From Acidobacteriota bacterium (lineage in GTDB: Bacteria; Acidobacteriota; Terriglobia; Terriglobales; Acidobacteriaceae), in the NCBI GenBank assembly GCA_003225005.1, contig QIAN01000002.1, positions 1 to 64,000 on the forward strand: a stretch of DNA of 64,000 bases. Reading direction: 5' to 3'. Position numbers and translations under genes: made by a program. Position 1 is the first letter of the stretch, and every line of letters begins with the position of its first letter. The notes beneath the pieces are model-generated. The model made no database searches, was not told the origin of the DNA, and saw only the letters and a list, made by a program, of their open reading frames with translations. Shown here piece by piece: positions 18,867-27,172 of this stretch.

Positions 18867-19712
18867 TCACGGCAGGTACGGCTGCGCGTCCGTGCTCTCC
18901 ACAAACTTCTTCAGCCCAGCCTGAACCACAGGTCGCCCAAACAGATCACAAAAAATATCGATTTCCTGCCGCAATTCTTCCTGCGGGACCGGCTTGATAA
19001 AACGCTTCGCCGCAATTGCCGTTTCGCGGTCAAACTTGCTCAATTGCACTGCCGTAGCCCGCGCAACGCGCAAGGCCTCTCCCTCGCCAACCATCTGGCT
19101 CACCAGGCCGACCTGAAGTGCCTTGGTCGCATTAAAGCTCCGCCCGGTTAACAGCAGGTCGCGCACAACCCCATTTCCCAAGTCCCGCTTCAACCGAGGA
19201 ATTCCGCCGAATCCCGGGATCAATCCCAAGCGCAGCTCGGGGAAGCAAAACCGCGCCATTTTATCGGCGATGATCAGGTCGCATGCCAGCGCCAACTCAA
19301 AACCTCCCCCGAAGACGACACCATGCACGGCCGCAATCGTAGTCAGCGGGGCGGCATCGATCGTATTGAGTACCTTGTGAATGCGTTCCAGAAAGTCACG
19401 CACGCCGCGGAGACCTTCCGCCTTCGCCATGCCTTGCCAGCGATGATAAAGCTCGCGTAAATCGGCGCCCGCGCAGAAACCGCACTTCAATTCACTGTAA
19501 ATGATAAGCGCATGCGCTTCCGGCTGAAGGCTTTCAAGCGCTCGGGCGAACTTCTCTAGCTCGTCCAGAGCCAACGACCCCAGCTCATTGCAAGGCTCGC
19601 GGTAGAGCGCCAGTTCGATGGTGCCGTGCTTCAGCTGCCAGGACAGGGCCTGCCCGCGAAACGAGTGGCCGCTGTGCGACTCGCCCCGGGGCTGTTCCTG
19701 TAATGTCCTCAT
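18867..19712 (-). CDS. Enoyl-CoA hydratase/isomerase family protein
   Basis: 281 residues, crotonase fold. The oxyanion-hole segments are KCGFCAGADLREL and HGVVFGGGFELALACD. Both glutamates used by true hydratases are present, one in GGFELA and one in FPELRLGLIPGFGG, so hydration/dehydration chemistry is plausible. About 25 extra residues precede the fold. Its stop overlaps nothing, but its start overlaps the second ligase by 4 bp. In the operon it may act on an acyl-ACP or acyl-CoA; the exact bond chemistry cannot be read. Confidence 0.87.
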   Translation of the reverse strand: MRTLQEQPRGESHSGHSFRGQALSWQLKHGTIELALYREPCNELGSLALDELEKFARALESLQPEAHALIIYSELKCGFCAGADLRELYHRWQGMAKAEGLRGVRDFLERIHKVLNTIDAAPLTTIAAVHGVVFGGGFELALACDLIIADKMARFCFPELRLGLIPGFGGIPRLKRDLGNGVVRDLLLTGRSFNATKALQVGLVSQMVGEGEALRVARATAVQLSKFDRETAIAAKRFIKPVPQEELRQEIDIFCDLFGRPVVQAGLKKFVESTDAQPYLP

Positions 19713-21358
19713 GCCGTTTTGACCGTCTGGTACATCTCTTCGATCTCGCTATTCATCCGAGCTGCAATCACGTCGCGTTTCACCTTCCCGTTTGCCGTCA
19801 AACACCCGTTTTCGATGGAGAATCCCTCGGGCCGCAGGGAAAACGCTCGCACCTGCTTGTAATGCGGGAGGTCAGAATTGACCGCATCCAGAGCGGTTTG
19901 TACCTGCTCCCGGGTCACGCTTCCGGTCACAATCGTTGAAAGATAGCCGCGCCCATTGCCTATCAGTACGACTTGCTGCGCGCCCGGCAGATTCCTCAGA
20001 ATCTGTTCTTCAATCGGCTCGGGAGAAAGCTTGTGCCCGGATCCCAGAACAATCAGATTCTTGATGCGGCCGACAATCCGCCAATTGCCCCCGGCATTCA
20101 CTTCCCCCTGATCGCCGGTATGGAACCATCCCTCACCCCGTGCATTCGCACTCTCCAGCGGCCGGTTCCAGTATCCGGGAAACACATTCGGCCCGCGAAC
20201 CAGAATCTCATCATTCTCCCCCAGCTTCATCTCCACGCCAGGAACCGCCGGACCTACCCGCCCCGGTTGCACATGATGCGGATCATCCATGGTGCAGATC
20301 GCCGTCGTTTCCGTCAACCCGTAGACCTGCAACACTCGGATCCCCAGCATCATGAAATAAAGCTGCGTTTCCGGATTCAGCGGGGCCGACCCGCAAATCA
20401 AGGCCCTCAAATTCGAACCGATCATCTTCTTACGAATGGCTGGAAACACCAGTTTATTCGCCAGCCAAAGCCACACCCTGTCGCCAGCCTGCGGTCGTTT
20501 TTCCGGTCCGCGTGCCCACGCGCCCTTGGCCCGCGAATAAATCACCTGAGCCACGCCGCCCGTCTGCCAGAGCTGCTCGTCCACCGCCCGGCGCATGCGG
20601 TCCAACAATTGCGGCACGTTCAAGAAATAATCTGGACCTACTACGCGCATATCGTTCGCCAGCCTGGCGAGATCCATGTTGAGAATAACCAGGCTTCGCC
20701 GCTTTAAGAATGTAAGCAGTGCAATCCACGAGGCGGCAAAGCTCAGCGGCAGATAGTGCAGAATGCGATCCTGGCCGGCCCGGCCTTCCATCAATTGATC
20801 CAAGCGCGCCGACGTCGATTCCAGCATGAATCCGACATTCGCCGCCGTCAGTACCACGCCCTTGGCTTCCCCGGAGGTTCCCGACGTGTAAATGATCGTG
20901 ACCGCGTCCGACTCTCGGACCTCGGTCTGATCTATGGCCACACCGTCTACTCCGGCAAATATTTCCTCAAACAACACTTGCGATGGAGCTTCCGGCCAGG
21001 CATGAACGATGCCATCCCTGAGCGCCGCGTCACCGCAGCATAGCAATGACGGCGCGCAATCCTTCATCATCGCGACCAGCTCCGCCGGCGCCTGGCGCGC
21101 ATATAGCGGCACTACAATCAGTCCTTCGGCCATCATCGCCAAGTCGAGCGCCACCCACTGGATATTGTTTGGCGCCAGCAACCCGCAACGGTCGCCTTTC
21201 TTCAGGCCCCTTGAGGCAAGAAAAGTTCTCGCCTTCCGCACTAACTCCAGCAACTCAGTTCCACTGACACCGCCAACCGTGCCGTCGTGGCTCTCGGCCA
21301 GCACTCGCATGTCTCCAGCCTCTCTTAACTGCGAAAATGTTTCCTCTACGAAAGCCAT
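19709..21358 (-). CDS. AMP-forming acyl-CoA/acyl-ACP ligase (second copy)
   Basis: 549 residues, ANL superfamily, long-chain fatty-acid ligase-like. AMP-binding motif IIYTSGTSGEAKGVVLTAANV, then QVYGLTETTAICTMDD, WFHTGDQGEVNAGGNW and the catalytic Lys in LTANGKVKRDVIAAR. All core motifs are intact. It lies 30 bp after the pyruvyl-transferase-like gene and overlaps the enoyl-CoA hydratase by 4 bp. Two ligases and one ACP in the same operon suggest one loads the ACP and the other primes a second acyl group, an inference from arrangement only. Confidence 0.9.
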   Translation of the reverse strand: MAFVEETFSQLREAGDMRVLAESHDGTVGGVSGTELLELVRKARTFLASRGLKKGDRCGLLAPNNIQWVALDLAMMAEGLIVVPLYARQAPAELVAMMKDCAPSLLCCGDAALRDGIVHAWPEAPSQVLFEEIFAGVDGVAIDQTEVRESDAVTIIYTSGTSGEAKGVVLTAANVGFMLESTSARLDQLMEGRAGQDRILHYLPLSFAASWIALLTFLKRRSLVILNMDLARLANDMRVVGPDYFLNVPQLLDRMRRAVDEQLWQTGGVAQVIYSRAKGAWARGPEKRPQAGDRVWLWLANKLVFPAIRKKMIGSNLRALICGSAPLNPETQLYFMMLGIRVLQVYGLTETTAICTMDDPHHVQPGRVGPAVPGVEMKLGENDEILVRGPNVFPGYWNRPLESANARGEGWFHTGDQGEVNAGGNWRIVGRIKNLIVLGSGHKLSPEPIEEQILRNLPGAQQVVLIGNGRGYLSTIVTGSVTREQVQTALDAVNSDLPHYKQVRAFSLRPEGFSIENGCLTANGKVKRDVIAARMNSEIEEMYQTVKTA

Positions 21359-21388
21359 GGCTATTTTGGTAAGCGGTGAGCGGTAAGG

Positions 21389-22801
21389 TCAGCTGTACGC
21401 GGCCACCAACCGTTGAAGCGAGGAATTCATCGGTGACAAATAATCTTCCCAACTCCATTCTCCCTTGCGTGTCGGGAACTCCGGATATCTCCGCTGCACT
21501 TCTTCTTCGAAATACACACCCATTCGCGCCATTACCTTCAAATTCTTCACCACGGTACGCGCCATGCCATCCGCGATGCGCTCGCCCTCAGTCGCCAGTT
21601 TATCCAGCGCCGCCAGCAGCTTGGGCTCTAGGTCCAGATCATCCACGTTCATCAACAAATCCAGGTGTCCGCGTTCGCGCATGAGATTGCGAATTCGTTC
21701 ATCCATCGTGATTCCCGCCGACGGCACCAGGGCCGGCATCGACGTGACGATGCCGTGAAAGCGGGAGGAAACCATCATGTGCCCGGCGCGCAGGATACTC
21801 ACCATCTGGTACATGTCACGCTCCTCGGAGGTGAACACGGGCAGTTCACCGCCCAGTTTTTCGGAAATGCCTCGGCAGGCGCGCGCATCCAGTGCCTCGG
21901 TCGCAACCAGAACTGTGAATACTCGGCGCCGCTGCCGGAACCCTTCAACCGCTCTCGCGATCGCAGTCAGATAGCGTTCGAAGGCAGCGTCCACGTCGTG
22001 GCCGGACTTATGGAAGTAAACGGTGCGGTAATGACTGTCCCGGTAAGCGCCGGTTGCAGCGCAAGCAGCATATTTCACCAACGACGGCTTCACCGGCCAC
22101 CAGAACGGATTAATGGGGCAGACGATCAAAACCGGCAGCTTGCCGTCCCATCCAGCGTCGGTCAAAGCCTTGCGCCCATACTCCGGCGGAAGCGGCTCGA
22201 AGGTCCATGCCGTGTCGGTTCCGAGTTCTGTTGGCACCCCGAGCCCCCGGAGAACAGTGCGCGATTCTTCATTGCGCGTGATGATGAGGGAACTCTTGCA
22301 ATAACGGGCACACATTCTGGCGACGAGCGGATCCATCTGTCCCGCCTCTGATCCGTAGCCAACGGCAAGCTTGTTCTGAGCCGCTGCCATCCCTAATGAG
22401 CCAATGATCATTGTGGTCAGCGCATTGGCGAACTTGCTCTTGAAGGCCGAGCCTTCGACCACAACCACCCCGTGGTGCTTTGGGACTTCACGGGACAAGA
22501 ACGGCGGAAAGACATCCGGGAGATGAACCTGCTCTGCGCCGGCGAAATAGCCGCGCGTCAGATCAAAATTCTGGGACATCGCAGTGAACTCGACATTGTC
22601 AGCGCCCAGGATGTGCCGGAGCTGGCGCAGAGTTTCCTCGGGGCGCACGTCGGAGCCCGTGTTGCGGGTTCCGTTGTAGCCGGCAAAAAGCAGTTTCAGC
22701 TTCTCTCCGGGCTGCCATGGCTTCCCGGCTCCTAACACCCAACTGGCCTTGGCGCGCTCGATGGCCGCGCTGACCCAAGCCTCAAGGATGAAATCCATCA
22801 T
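21389..22801 (-). CDS. Polysaccharide pyruvyl transferase family protein
   Basis: 470 residues, PS_pyruv_trans family (CsaB/WcaK-like), which transfers the enolpyruvyl group of PEP to sugars as ketals. The N-terminal half has [20 protein letters not shown], a typical variant of the GYxGxxNxGD start. [13 protein letters not shown] and [12 protein letters not shown] follow, and the C-terminal half has [19 protein letters not shown], the conserved RxH segment. It overlaps the SDR gene by 4 bp. A sugar-modifying enzyme in a lipid operon is unexpected; the product may be a glycolipid, or this member may use another acceptor. Confidence 0.83.
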   Translation of the reverse strand: MMDFILEAWVSAAIERAKASWVLGAGKPWQPGEKLKLLFAGYNGTRNTGSDVRPEETLRQLRHILGADNVEFTAMSQNFDLTRGYFAGAEQVHLPDVFPPFLSREVPKHHGVVVVEGSAFKSKFANALTTMIIGSLGMAAAQNKLAVGYGSEAGQMDPLVARMCARYCKSSLIITRNEESRTVLRGLGVPTELGTDTAWTFEPLPPEYGRKALTDAGWDGKLPVLIVCPINPFWWPVKPSLVKYAACAATGAYRDSHYRTVYFHKSGHDVDAAFERYLTAIARAVEGFRQRRRVFTVLVATEALDARACRGISEKLGGELPVFTSEERDMYQMVSILRAGHMMVSSRFHGIVTSMPALVPSAGITMDERIRNLMRERGHLDLLMNVDDLDLEPKLLAALDKLATEGERIADGMARTVVKNLKVMARMGVYFEEEVQRRYPEFPTRKGEWSWEDYLSPMNSSLQRLVAAYS

Positions 22802-23931
22802 GCCGCAGATCCCCCTGCAGTTCGAGGCCAGGGTTTATAGGTAAAGCTGAAGTTATTTTCCCGGCTGAACTTCAGCAGCGCATAGCTGTATTGAGAAAAC
22901 GGTACTGGCTTCCGTCTCAGTTCCGACACGACTCGCGTGTTATCAAAGATCGTGTTCCAGGTCAGATAAGGCATGAACACTTTCATGAGCGACGCGCTCT
23001 GACCTACAGGCCCCGTACGATTGGCTAACCAGTTCACCGCTCCCGCGAACGGCCGCTCCAGGAGCGGCATGTAGATCGGCCCCCGTCTGTTCTGCGCCGC
23101 CGCCAGCGCAGTTGTCAATTCCCGGAATGTCTGCGATTGTCTTCCTGAGGACAAGTGATAAGTGTCGTGCTGCGGCTGGTCCTTCTGATGCAAAGTTGCA
23201 ATTGCTTCAGCAACAAAATCTACGTTCACAATGTCGATCTTGTCGAAGGGACGAAACGGAAGAACCGGCAGCCCAGCCAGGAAAGCAAATGCCTGCACCA
23301 TCTCGAATTGCGTTGTCTCAGGATAGCGGCTGTCCCCCAGCACAATGCTTGGCCGGAAAATGATCTTGGGGGTGTCCGGGAGAAGTTCTCGCATCATGTG
23401 CTCGGAGAACTTCTTGGTCCGCGCATAGGGATCGTAATCCGACCGGTCCCAGTCGATCGATCTGTCCTCGGTGACAACTTCATTCGTGCGCTTTCCAGCC
23501 ACCGCTACCGTGCTGACTTGACTGAAGCGACGCAATCCGTGATAGTGCTCGACCGCGCGAGCCAGTTGCAATACTTCGAGAGTGCCCCGCAAGTTCACGT
23601 TCAAACAGCTTTTCTCTGATTTCCGGTTCAACGAGGCCGCGCAATGAATCACGGAGTCGGTCGTGTGAATGAGCCGGTCATAATCGTCGGGACCGAGCCC
23701 GAACCGCGGGGATGTCAGGTCTCCACGAAAAATTCGTACTCGTGTTTGCACATATTCATAAAAGAGCGGAAAGTCGAGGTGCAGCTGCAACGCCTGCCAC
23801 AGACGCAGCTCGGCCTCGCGCAGGTCACCCGCCCGCACCAGAAGGTTCAGGGCAGCGCCGTGATCCTCCAGCAGATTGGCGGCCACATGCGCTCCGATGT
23901 AGCCGGTCGACCCGGTCAGGAATATCGCCAC
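22798..23931 (-). CDS. Extended SDR, thioester-reductase-like
   Basis: 377 residues. NAD(P)-binding motif [18 protein letters not shown] at the N-terminus, active-site YARTKK (YxxxK), and [29 protein letters not shown] typical of the Lys2/thioester-reductase and FAR-like branch. Members reduce carrier-bound acyl thioesters to aldehydes or act on sugar/steroid substrates. It overlaps its upstream neighbour, the FAR fusion, by 16 bp and its downstream neighbour by 4 bp, so expression is tightly coupled. Likely a second reductive step of the pathway. Confidence 0.83.
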   Translation of the reverse strand: MAIFLTGSTGYIGAHVAANLLEDHGAALNLLVRAGDLREAELRLWQALQLHLDFPLFYEYVQTRVRIFRGDLTSPRFGLGPDDYDRLIHTTDSVIHCAASLNRKSEKSCLNVNLRGTLEVLQLARAVEHYHGLRRFSQVSTVAVAGKRTNEVVTEDRSIDWDRSDYDPYARTKKFSEHMMRELLPDTPKIIFRPSIVLGDSRYPETTQFEMVQAFAFLAGLPVLPFRPFDKIDIVNVDFVAEAIATLHQKDQPQHDTYHLSSGRQSQTFRELTTALAAAQNRRGPIYMPLLERPFAGAVNWLANRTGPVGQSASLMKVFMPYLTWNTIFDNTRVVSELRRKPVPFSQYSYALLKFSRENNFSFTYKPWPRTAGGSAA

Positions 23932-26360
23932 GTTGCTCCGTTAGTCCCCGTCTTCGCCGTTTCACCATTCGCCGGCGCCAGTTTAAAACTGCGCGGCGCG
24001 CGGGCTTCTAGCGGCCGTCCCTCGATCAGCGGATACGTCCACCGCCGGAGTGCGGGAATATGAACGTTGATCCAATATTCCCACCAATCGAGCGAACGGG
24101 TGTGATAGCCGAATCCTGCCTGCTCCTCCGCAACCAGGGCATGCGACAGTTTCTCGATGTTCTCTGCGGTGAAGTCATGTTCGTTCAAGAGTATGAATGG
24201 CTCGAACAGCTGAATGAGTTTTTCCAATCGTTCCAGGTTACGCTCCGTTTTCACCAGTGGCGTCTTTTTCAATGGCAAGGGAGCCATGATTCGCTGGATC
24301 GACTTCACGATCGCTTTCTGCGCCGGCGCCGACATGCGTTCGTACCTCGTCTTCGAAACCGGGATCGCATCAAACCGCAGCCTCAACCAGGATTCCAACC
24401 CTTCCTGTGCGCGGTAGTGCTTGCGGTGTGCCAGAGAAGTCAGCTCAATAGAGCGCCCCATGTCGCATGGATTGGTTGCCGAGGTTGCCAATTGATATAA
24501 GCGGTCGTGTCGCCCCTCGATAATAGCTGCCGCAATTAGCGTCATTCCGTTGCAAACATCGTCCACCGGAATAATGTCCAGCCGCTTGCGCTCGTTCGAG
24601 GGCAATTGACGAAAGTACGTTCCTAACAAATACGAAAGCGAAGCGGAAGTGTTAATGCCTTCATTCCATCCCGCAAAAGGCTTCGCCACCGAGGTTTCGA
24701 CAATGGCTGGACGAACAACCGCGATCGGTAGTCCCGCGCCATGCTTGGCAATCCATGATTCCGCCAGGCTCTTGGTCAGGGTATAGGTGTTGGGCCAGCC
24801 CAACTCCCGAGCTCTTTTCGTCCCGGCTTCGGTGAGATATGTCTTCAGCCAACGAATTCGGTTTTTGCGAATCTGGTTTTCCAGTGCCGCACCACGCAGA
24901 TCTTTGGCTGCATGCTCCTTCTCTTGCGCCCGCGTTTTCAATTCTGCAGTCACTTCCGAGCTCTCCGCCTTCGCCTCCGCCTGCTTCACCAGGTCATGCA
25001 GGCTCCGCCATTCACGCTCGGCATCGAAGCCGGGCAAGTGCCGTGGATTGTAGTCTTCCATCAGCCGTTCGGGCACGCGTCCGTCCTGTTCTCCGGCAAC
25101 ATAGCAGGTGGAAAGATGTAACAATCCAGTGCGTTCCGAACCGCGCACAAATTGCACGATATTCACTGCCGCATCGGTGTTGGTAGCCAGCGCATCACGC
25201 AGATCAGGATTGAAGTCCGTCAAGCCTGAACTATTAATGATGATGTGTAAACTCTTCTGCAGACTCCGTGCGGCATCCCTCTCCAAGCCCAGGCCCGGTT
25301 GGGCGACATCGCCCTCGATGACCTCGACCTTTCCACGAAGGAATTCCGGCAGCCCCCCTCCGTACCGTTCGAACAACGGATCGAATACCGGAGATTCTTC
25401 CACCATCTTTTCAAAGCGCCGCTCCGCCGGATTCGACTTTTGCCGCCGGATGAGCAGATAAATCCGGCCGATCTCGGGCAGATCGAGCAGAGTATTGGCC
25501 AACCACACTTTGCCGATGAACCCGGTCACTCCTATCAGCATGACGTGCTTGCCCGACAATGTCCGGCGCACCGAAAATCGCTCCAGCCGTCGTTGCCCAT
25601 CAAAGTAGACAATCGGACGCTCGAGCACGGGAACACTACGTTCGGCAGGCACCACCGCTGACCGCACTTTCCGAACCTCAAGGTCCAACTCTCGAGCGAT
25701 TGATTCCGCGTCGCGTTGTCCGTCCGGACCACTCCCCGTGATCCTGGCGAACAGCCCGCGCGGGCGGGTTACCGGCTCCAGCAGCCGACCCGTAGCCACA
25801 CCATGACGAAACTCCAGCCGATTCGCTACCAGCCAGCTCACGCCCAAGTGGGCGGCCAGCGGACGCATCACGTGATCCAGGCCTTGACTCACCAAAACAA
25901 CGTCCGCGCCCGAGCTCTCGAGTTCGCGTAACCGCCGCACCCCGTCTGGCTTCAAGTGCGGCTTCAGCTTGTACAGGAAGTATTCCTCGCCCAACAGATC
26001 GAGCCGGTCGCGAGTGATCCCGCGCAGCACGCTATGCACCACTCGTGTGGCAAACTTGCGGTCCGCCGCATAGAGAAACGGTCTCAGCGCTGCCATCAGG
26101 AAGATCAGGCTCCGCCGTACAGACCGCTCCAGAAACGTTTGTGCATTCCACGTGAAGAACGCCACTGGCCGTACAACCGTCAAATCCAGCAGGCTGCCTT
26201 CCACCCGCCAGTAGACTGGCGCGCCGACCTCGGGAACACCGGAAGGTGCGCTCGGCACGCCTCGGATTGCGTCGCAATTGTGAATCGAAGGTTCCAAATT
26301 AGTTAGGCTCAAACAAGGGTTACGCCGCAAGCCTAGGACGAAGTCCTCTATTGTAAACAA
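23916..26360 (-). CDS. Fatty acyl-CoA reductase with degenerate HAD-like N-terminal domain
   Basis: Up to 814 residues. Residues of about 45-235 resemble a HAD-IB domain, but the nucleophile motif is [11 protein letters not shown], with Arg where the catalytic Asp belongs and no GDxxxD motif IV. Only VVLVSQGLD (motif II) is clear, so phosphatase activity is doubtful. From about 270 it is a fatty-acyl-CoA reductase: [18 protein letters not shown] (NADPH site), [10 protein letters not shown], and [13 protein letters not shown] (YxxxK), with a FAR-type C-terminal region. Such enzymes reduce acyl-CoA/ACP to fatty alcohols. The start is uncertain: the longest frame begins with TTG at 26360, and a GTG at 26258 is also possible. 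First gene of the lipid operon. Confidence 0.83.
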   Translation of the reverse strand: MFTIEDFVLGLRRNPCLSLTNLEPSIHNCDAIRGVPSAPSGVPEVGAPVYWRVEGSLLDLTVVRPVAFFTWNAQTFLERSVRRSLIFLMAALRPFLYAADRKFATRVVHSVLRGITRDRLDLLGEEYFLYKLKPHLKPDGVRRLRELESSGADVVLVSQGLDHVMRPLAAHLGVSWLVANRLEFRHGVATGRLLEPVTRPRGLFARITGSGPDGQRDAESIARELDLEVRKVRSAVVPAERSVPVLERPIVYFDGQRRLERFSVRRTLSGKHVMLIGVTGFIGKVWLANTLLDLPEIGRIYLLIRRQKSNPAERRFEKMVEESPVFDPLFERYGGGLPEFLRGKVEVIEGDVAQPGLGLERDAARSLQKSLHIIINSSGLTDFNPDLRDALATNTDAAVNIVQFVRGSERTGLLHLSTCYVAGEQDGRVPERLMEDYNPRHLPGFDAEREWRSLHDLVKQAEAKAESSEVTAELKTRAQEKEHAAKDLRGAALENQIRKNRIRWLKTYLTEAGTKRARELGWPNTYTLTKSLAESWIAKHGAGLPIAVVRPAIVETSVAKPFAGWNEGINTSASLSYLLGTYFRQLPSNERKRLDIIPVDDVCNGMTLIAAAIIEGRHDRLYQLATSATNPCDMGRSIELTSLAHRKHYRAQEGLESWLRLRFDAIPVSKTRYERMSAPAQKAIVKSIQRIMAPLPLKKTPLVKTERNLERLEKLIQLFEPFILLNEHDFTAENIEKLSHALVAEEQAGFGYHTRSLDWWEYWINVHIPALRRWTYPLIEGRPLEARAPRSFKLAPANGETAKTGTNGATWRYS

Positions 26361-26674
26361 TCCCTACAAGGGGGCGAGAGTCTCTTACGTCTAACACCCT
26401 CATTTTCCGAACCTTTAAAGAACATAACCCGTAGCCGTAAGCCTCGCTCTTGCCAGCACGTAGGCAACGGAGGCGACGGTGTACGCAGGCTCCCCGAGTT
26501 CCAAAAGTGACTTGAAACCCAGAGCTTCTTTAAGCGGGTGGATGTCCTCGCGTTGCAGGTTCTCGACTTATCTTTAGTCCTGAAAGAGCATTCCACGACG
26601 TACACGACGGTAGAGTGCTGCACGATCGAGCATCGTTATCTGTAGTCGATTCCACGACATGAAATCAGTCTGCG

Positions 26675-26707
26675 TTGGCGCAGTTCAGCGTAGCGAAACT
26701 GCGCCAA
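26675..26707. repeat. Perfect 11-bp inverted repeat
   Basis: TTGGCGCAGTT and AACTGCGCCAA flank an 11-nt loop. No T-run follows on either side. It stands in the debris-rich gap upstream of the lipid operon and could be a hairpin terminator remnant or an operator. Confidence 0.4.
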
Positions 26708-26750
26708 GAAATGATACCCCTCCTCCGGGCGATCCAGCGTTGCGCAAACG

Positions 26751-26870
26751 TCATTCGATCATCAGTTTTCGGATATGTTCCAAAACCTCGCGGAAGTAGC
26801 GACTGTCACGATCGTTGCCGGCGGGGTTGAATATCCGGAACGGATAGACTTGGACCTGAACCCACGGCAT
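26751..26870 (-). pseudogene. Short C-terminal-like coding fragment
   Basis: A 39-codon frame with protein-like composition (VQVQVYPFRIFNPAGN, then SRYFREVLEHIRKLMIE and a stop). It abuts the symporter fragment on the other strand. I cannot name the parent family. It may be the 3' end of a deleted gene, or chance. Confidence 0.3.
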
Positions 26871-27078
26871 GGTATTGGATCGGCGCCATCCCGGCGATGC
26901 CGTTTCTGCCGCTGGTCATAATGCCGTTCTACTATACATTTCCAAGACCCACTCGGTGCCGGGATATTTGAAACGTCGTTTCGGCGAACCTAGCCGCGCC
27001 CTGTCCGCGGTTTCGTTCGCATTCATGACCATGCTCATGAGCGGCGTCAACATGTTTGCCATGGCCAAAGTCGAATTT
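26870..27078 (+). pseudogene. Sodium:solute symporter (SSS family) fragment, frameshifted
   Basis: Translation from 26870 gives WYWIGAIPAMPFLPLVIMPFYY, then the frame shifts near 26935 and continues as SKTHSVPGYLKRRFGEPSRA and FMTMLMSGVNMFAMAKV. Together these match one continuous N-terminal segment of SGLT-type sugar symporters. Both the rest of the transporter and an intact frame are missing, so this is a relic. Its place just before a glycosidase suggests a lost sugar-uptake partner. The rest of 26361-27172 holds no other gene I can support. Confidence 0.72.
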
Positions 27079-27172
27079 CGTTTCCGTGTACGTTGACGAT
27101 GCTATGCTTCATCGCGCTTTTAAACCTCGGCTGCCTGTTCCGAACGATACTGCCGTAAGGAGTTCCGCCCCC

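Noticed and set aside
19973-20707. A 244-codon plus-strand frame opposite the second acyl ligase
   Set aside because: Pro/Arg/His-rich antisense frame without start signal or motif; the ligase on the other strand is unambiguous.
26348-26623. A 91-codon minus-strand frame upstream of the FAR fusion
   Set aside because: No motif, odd composition, and it overlaps the start of the fusion gene in another frame.
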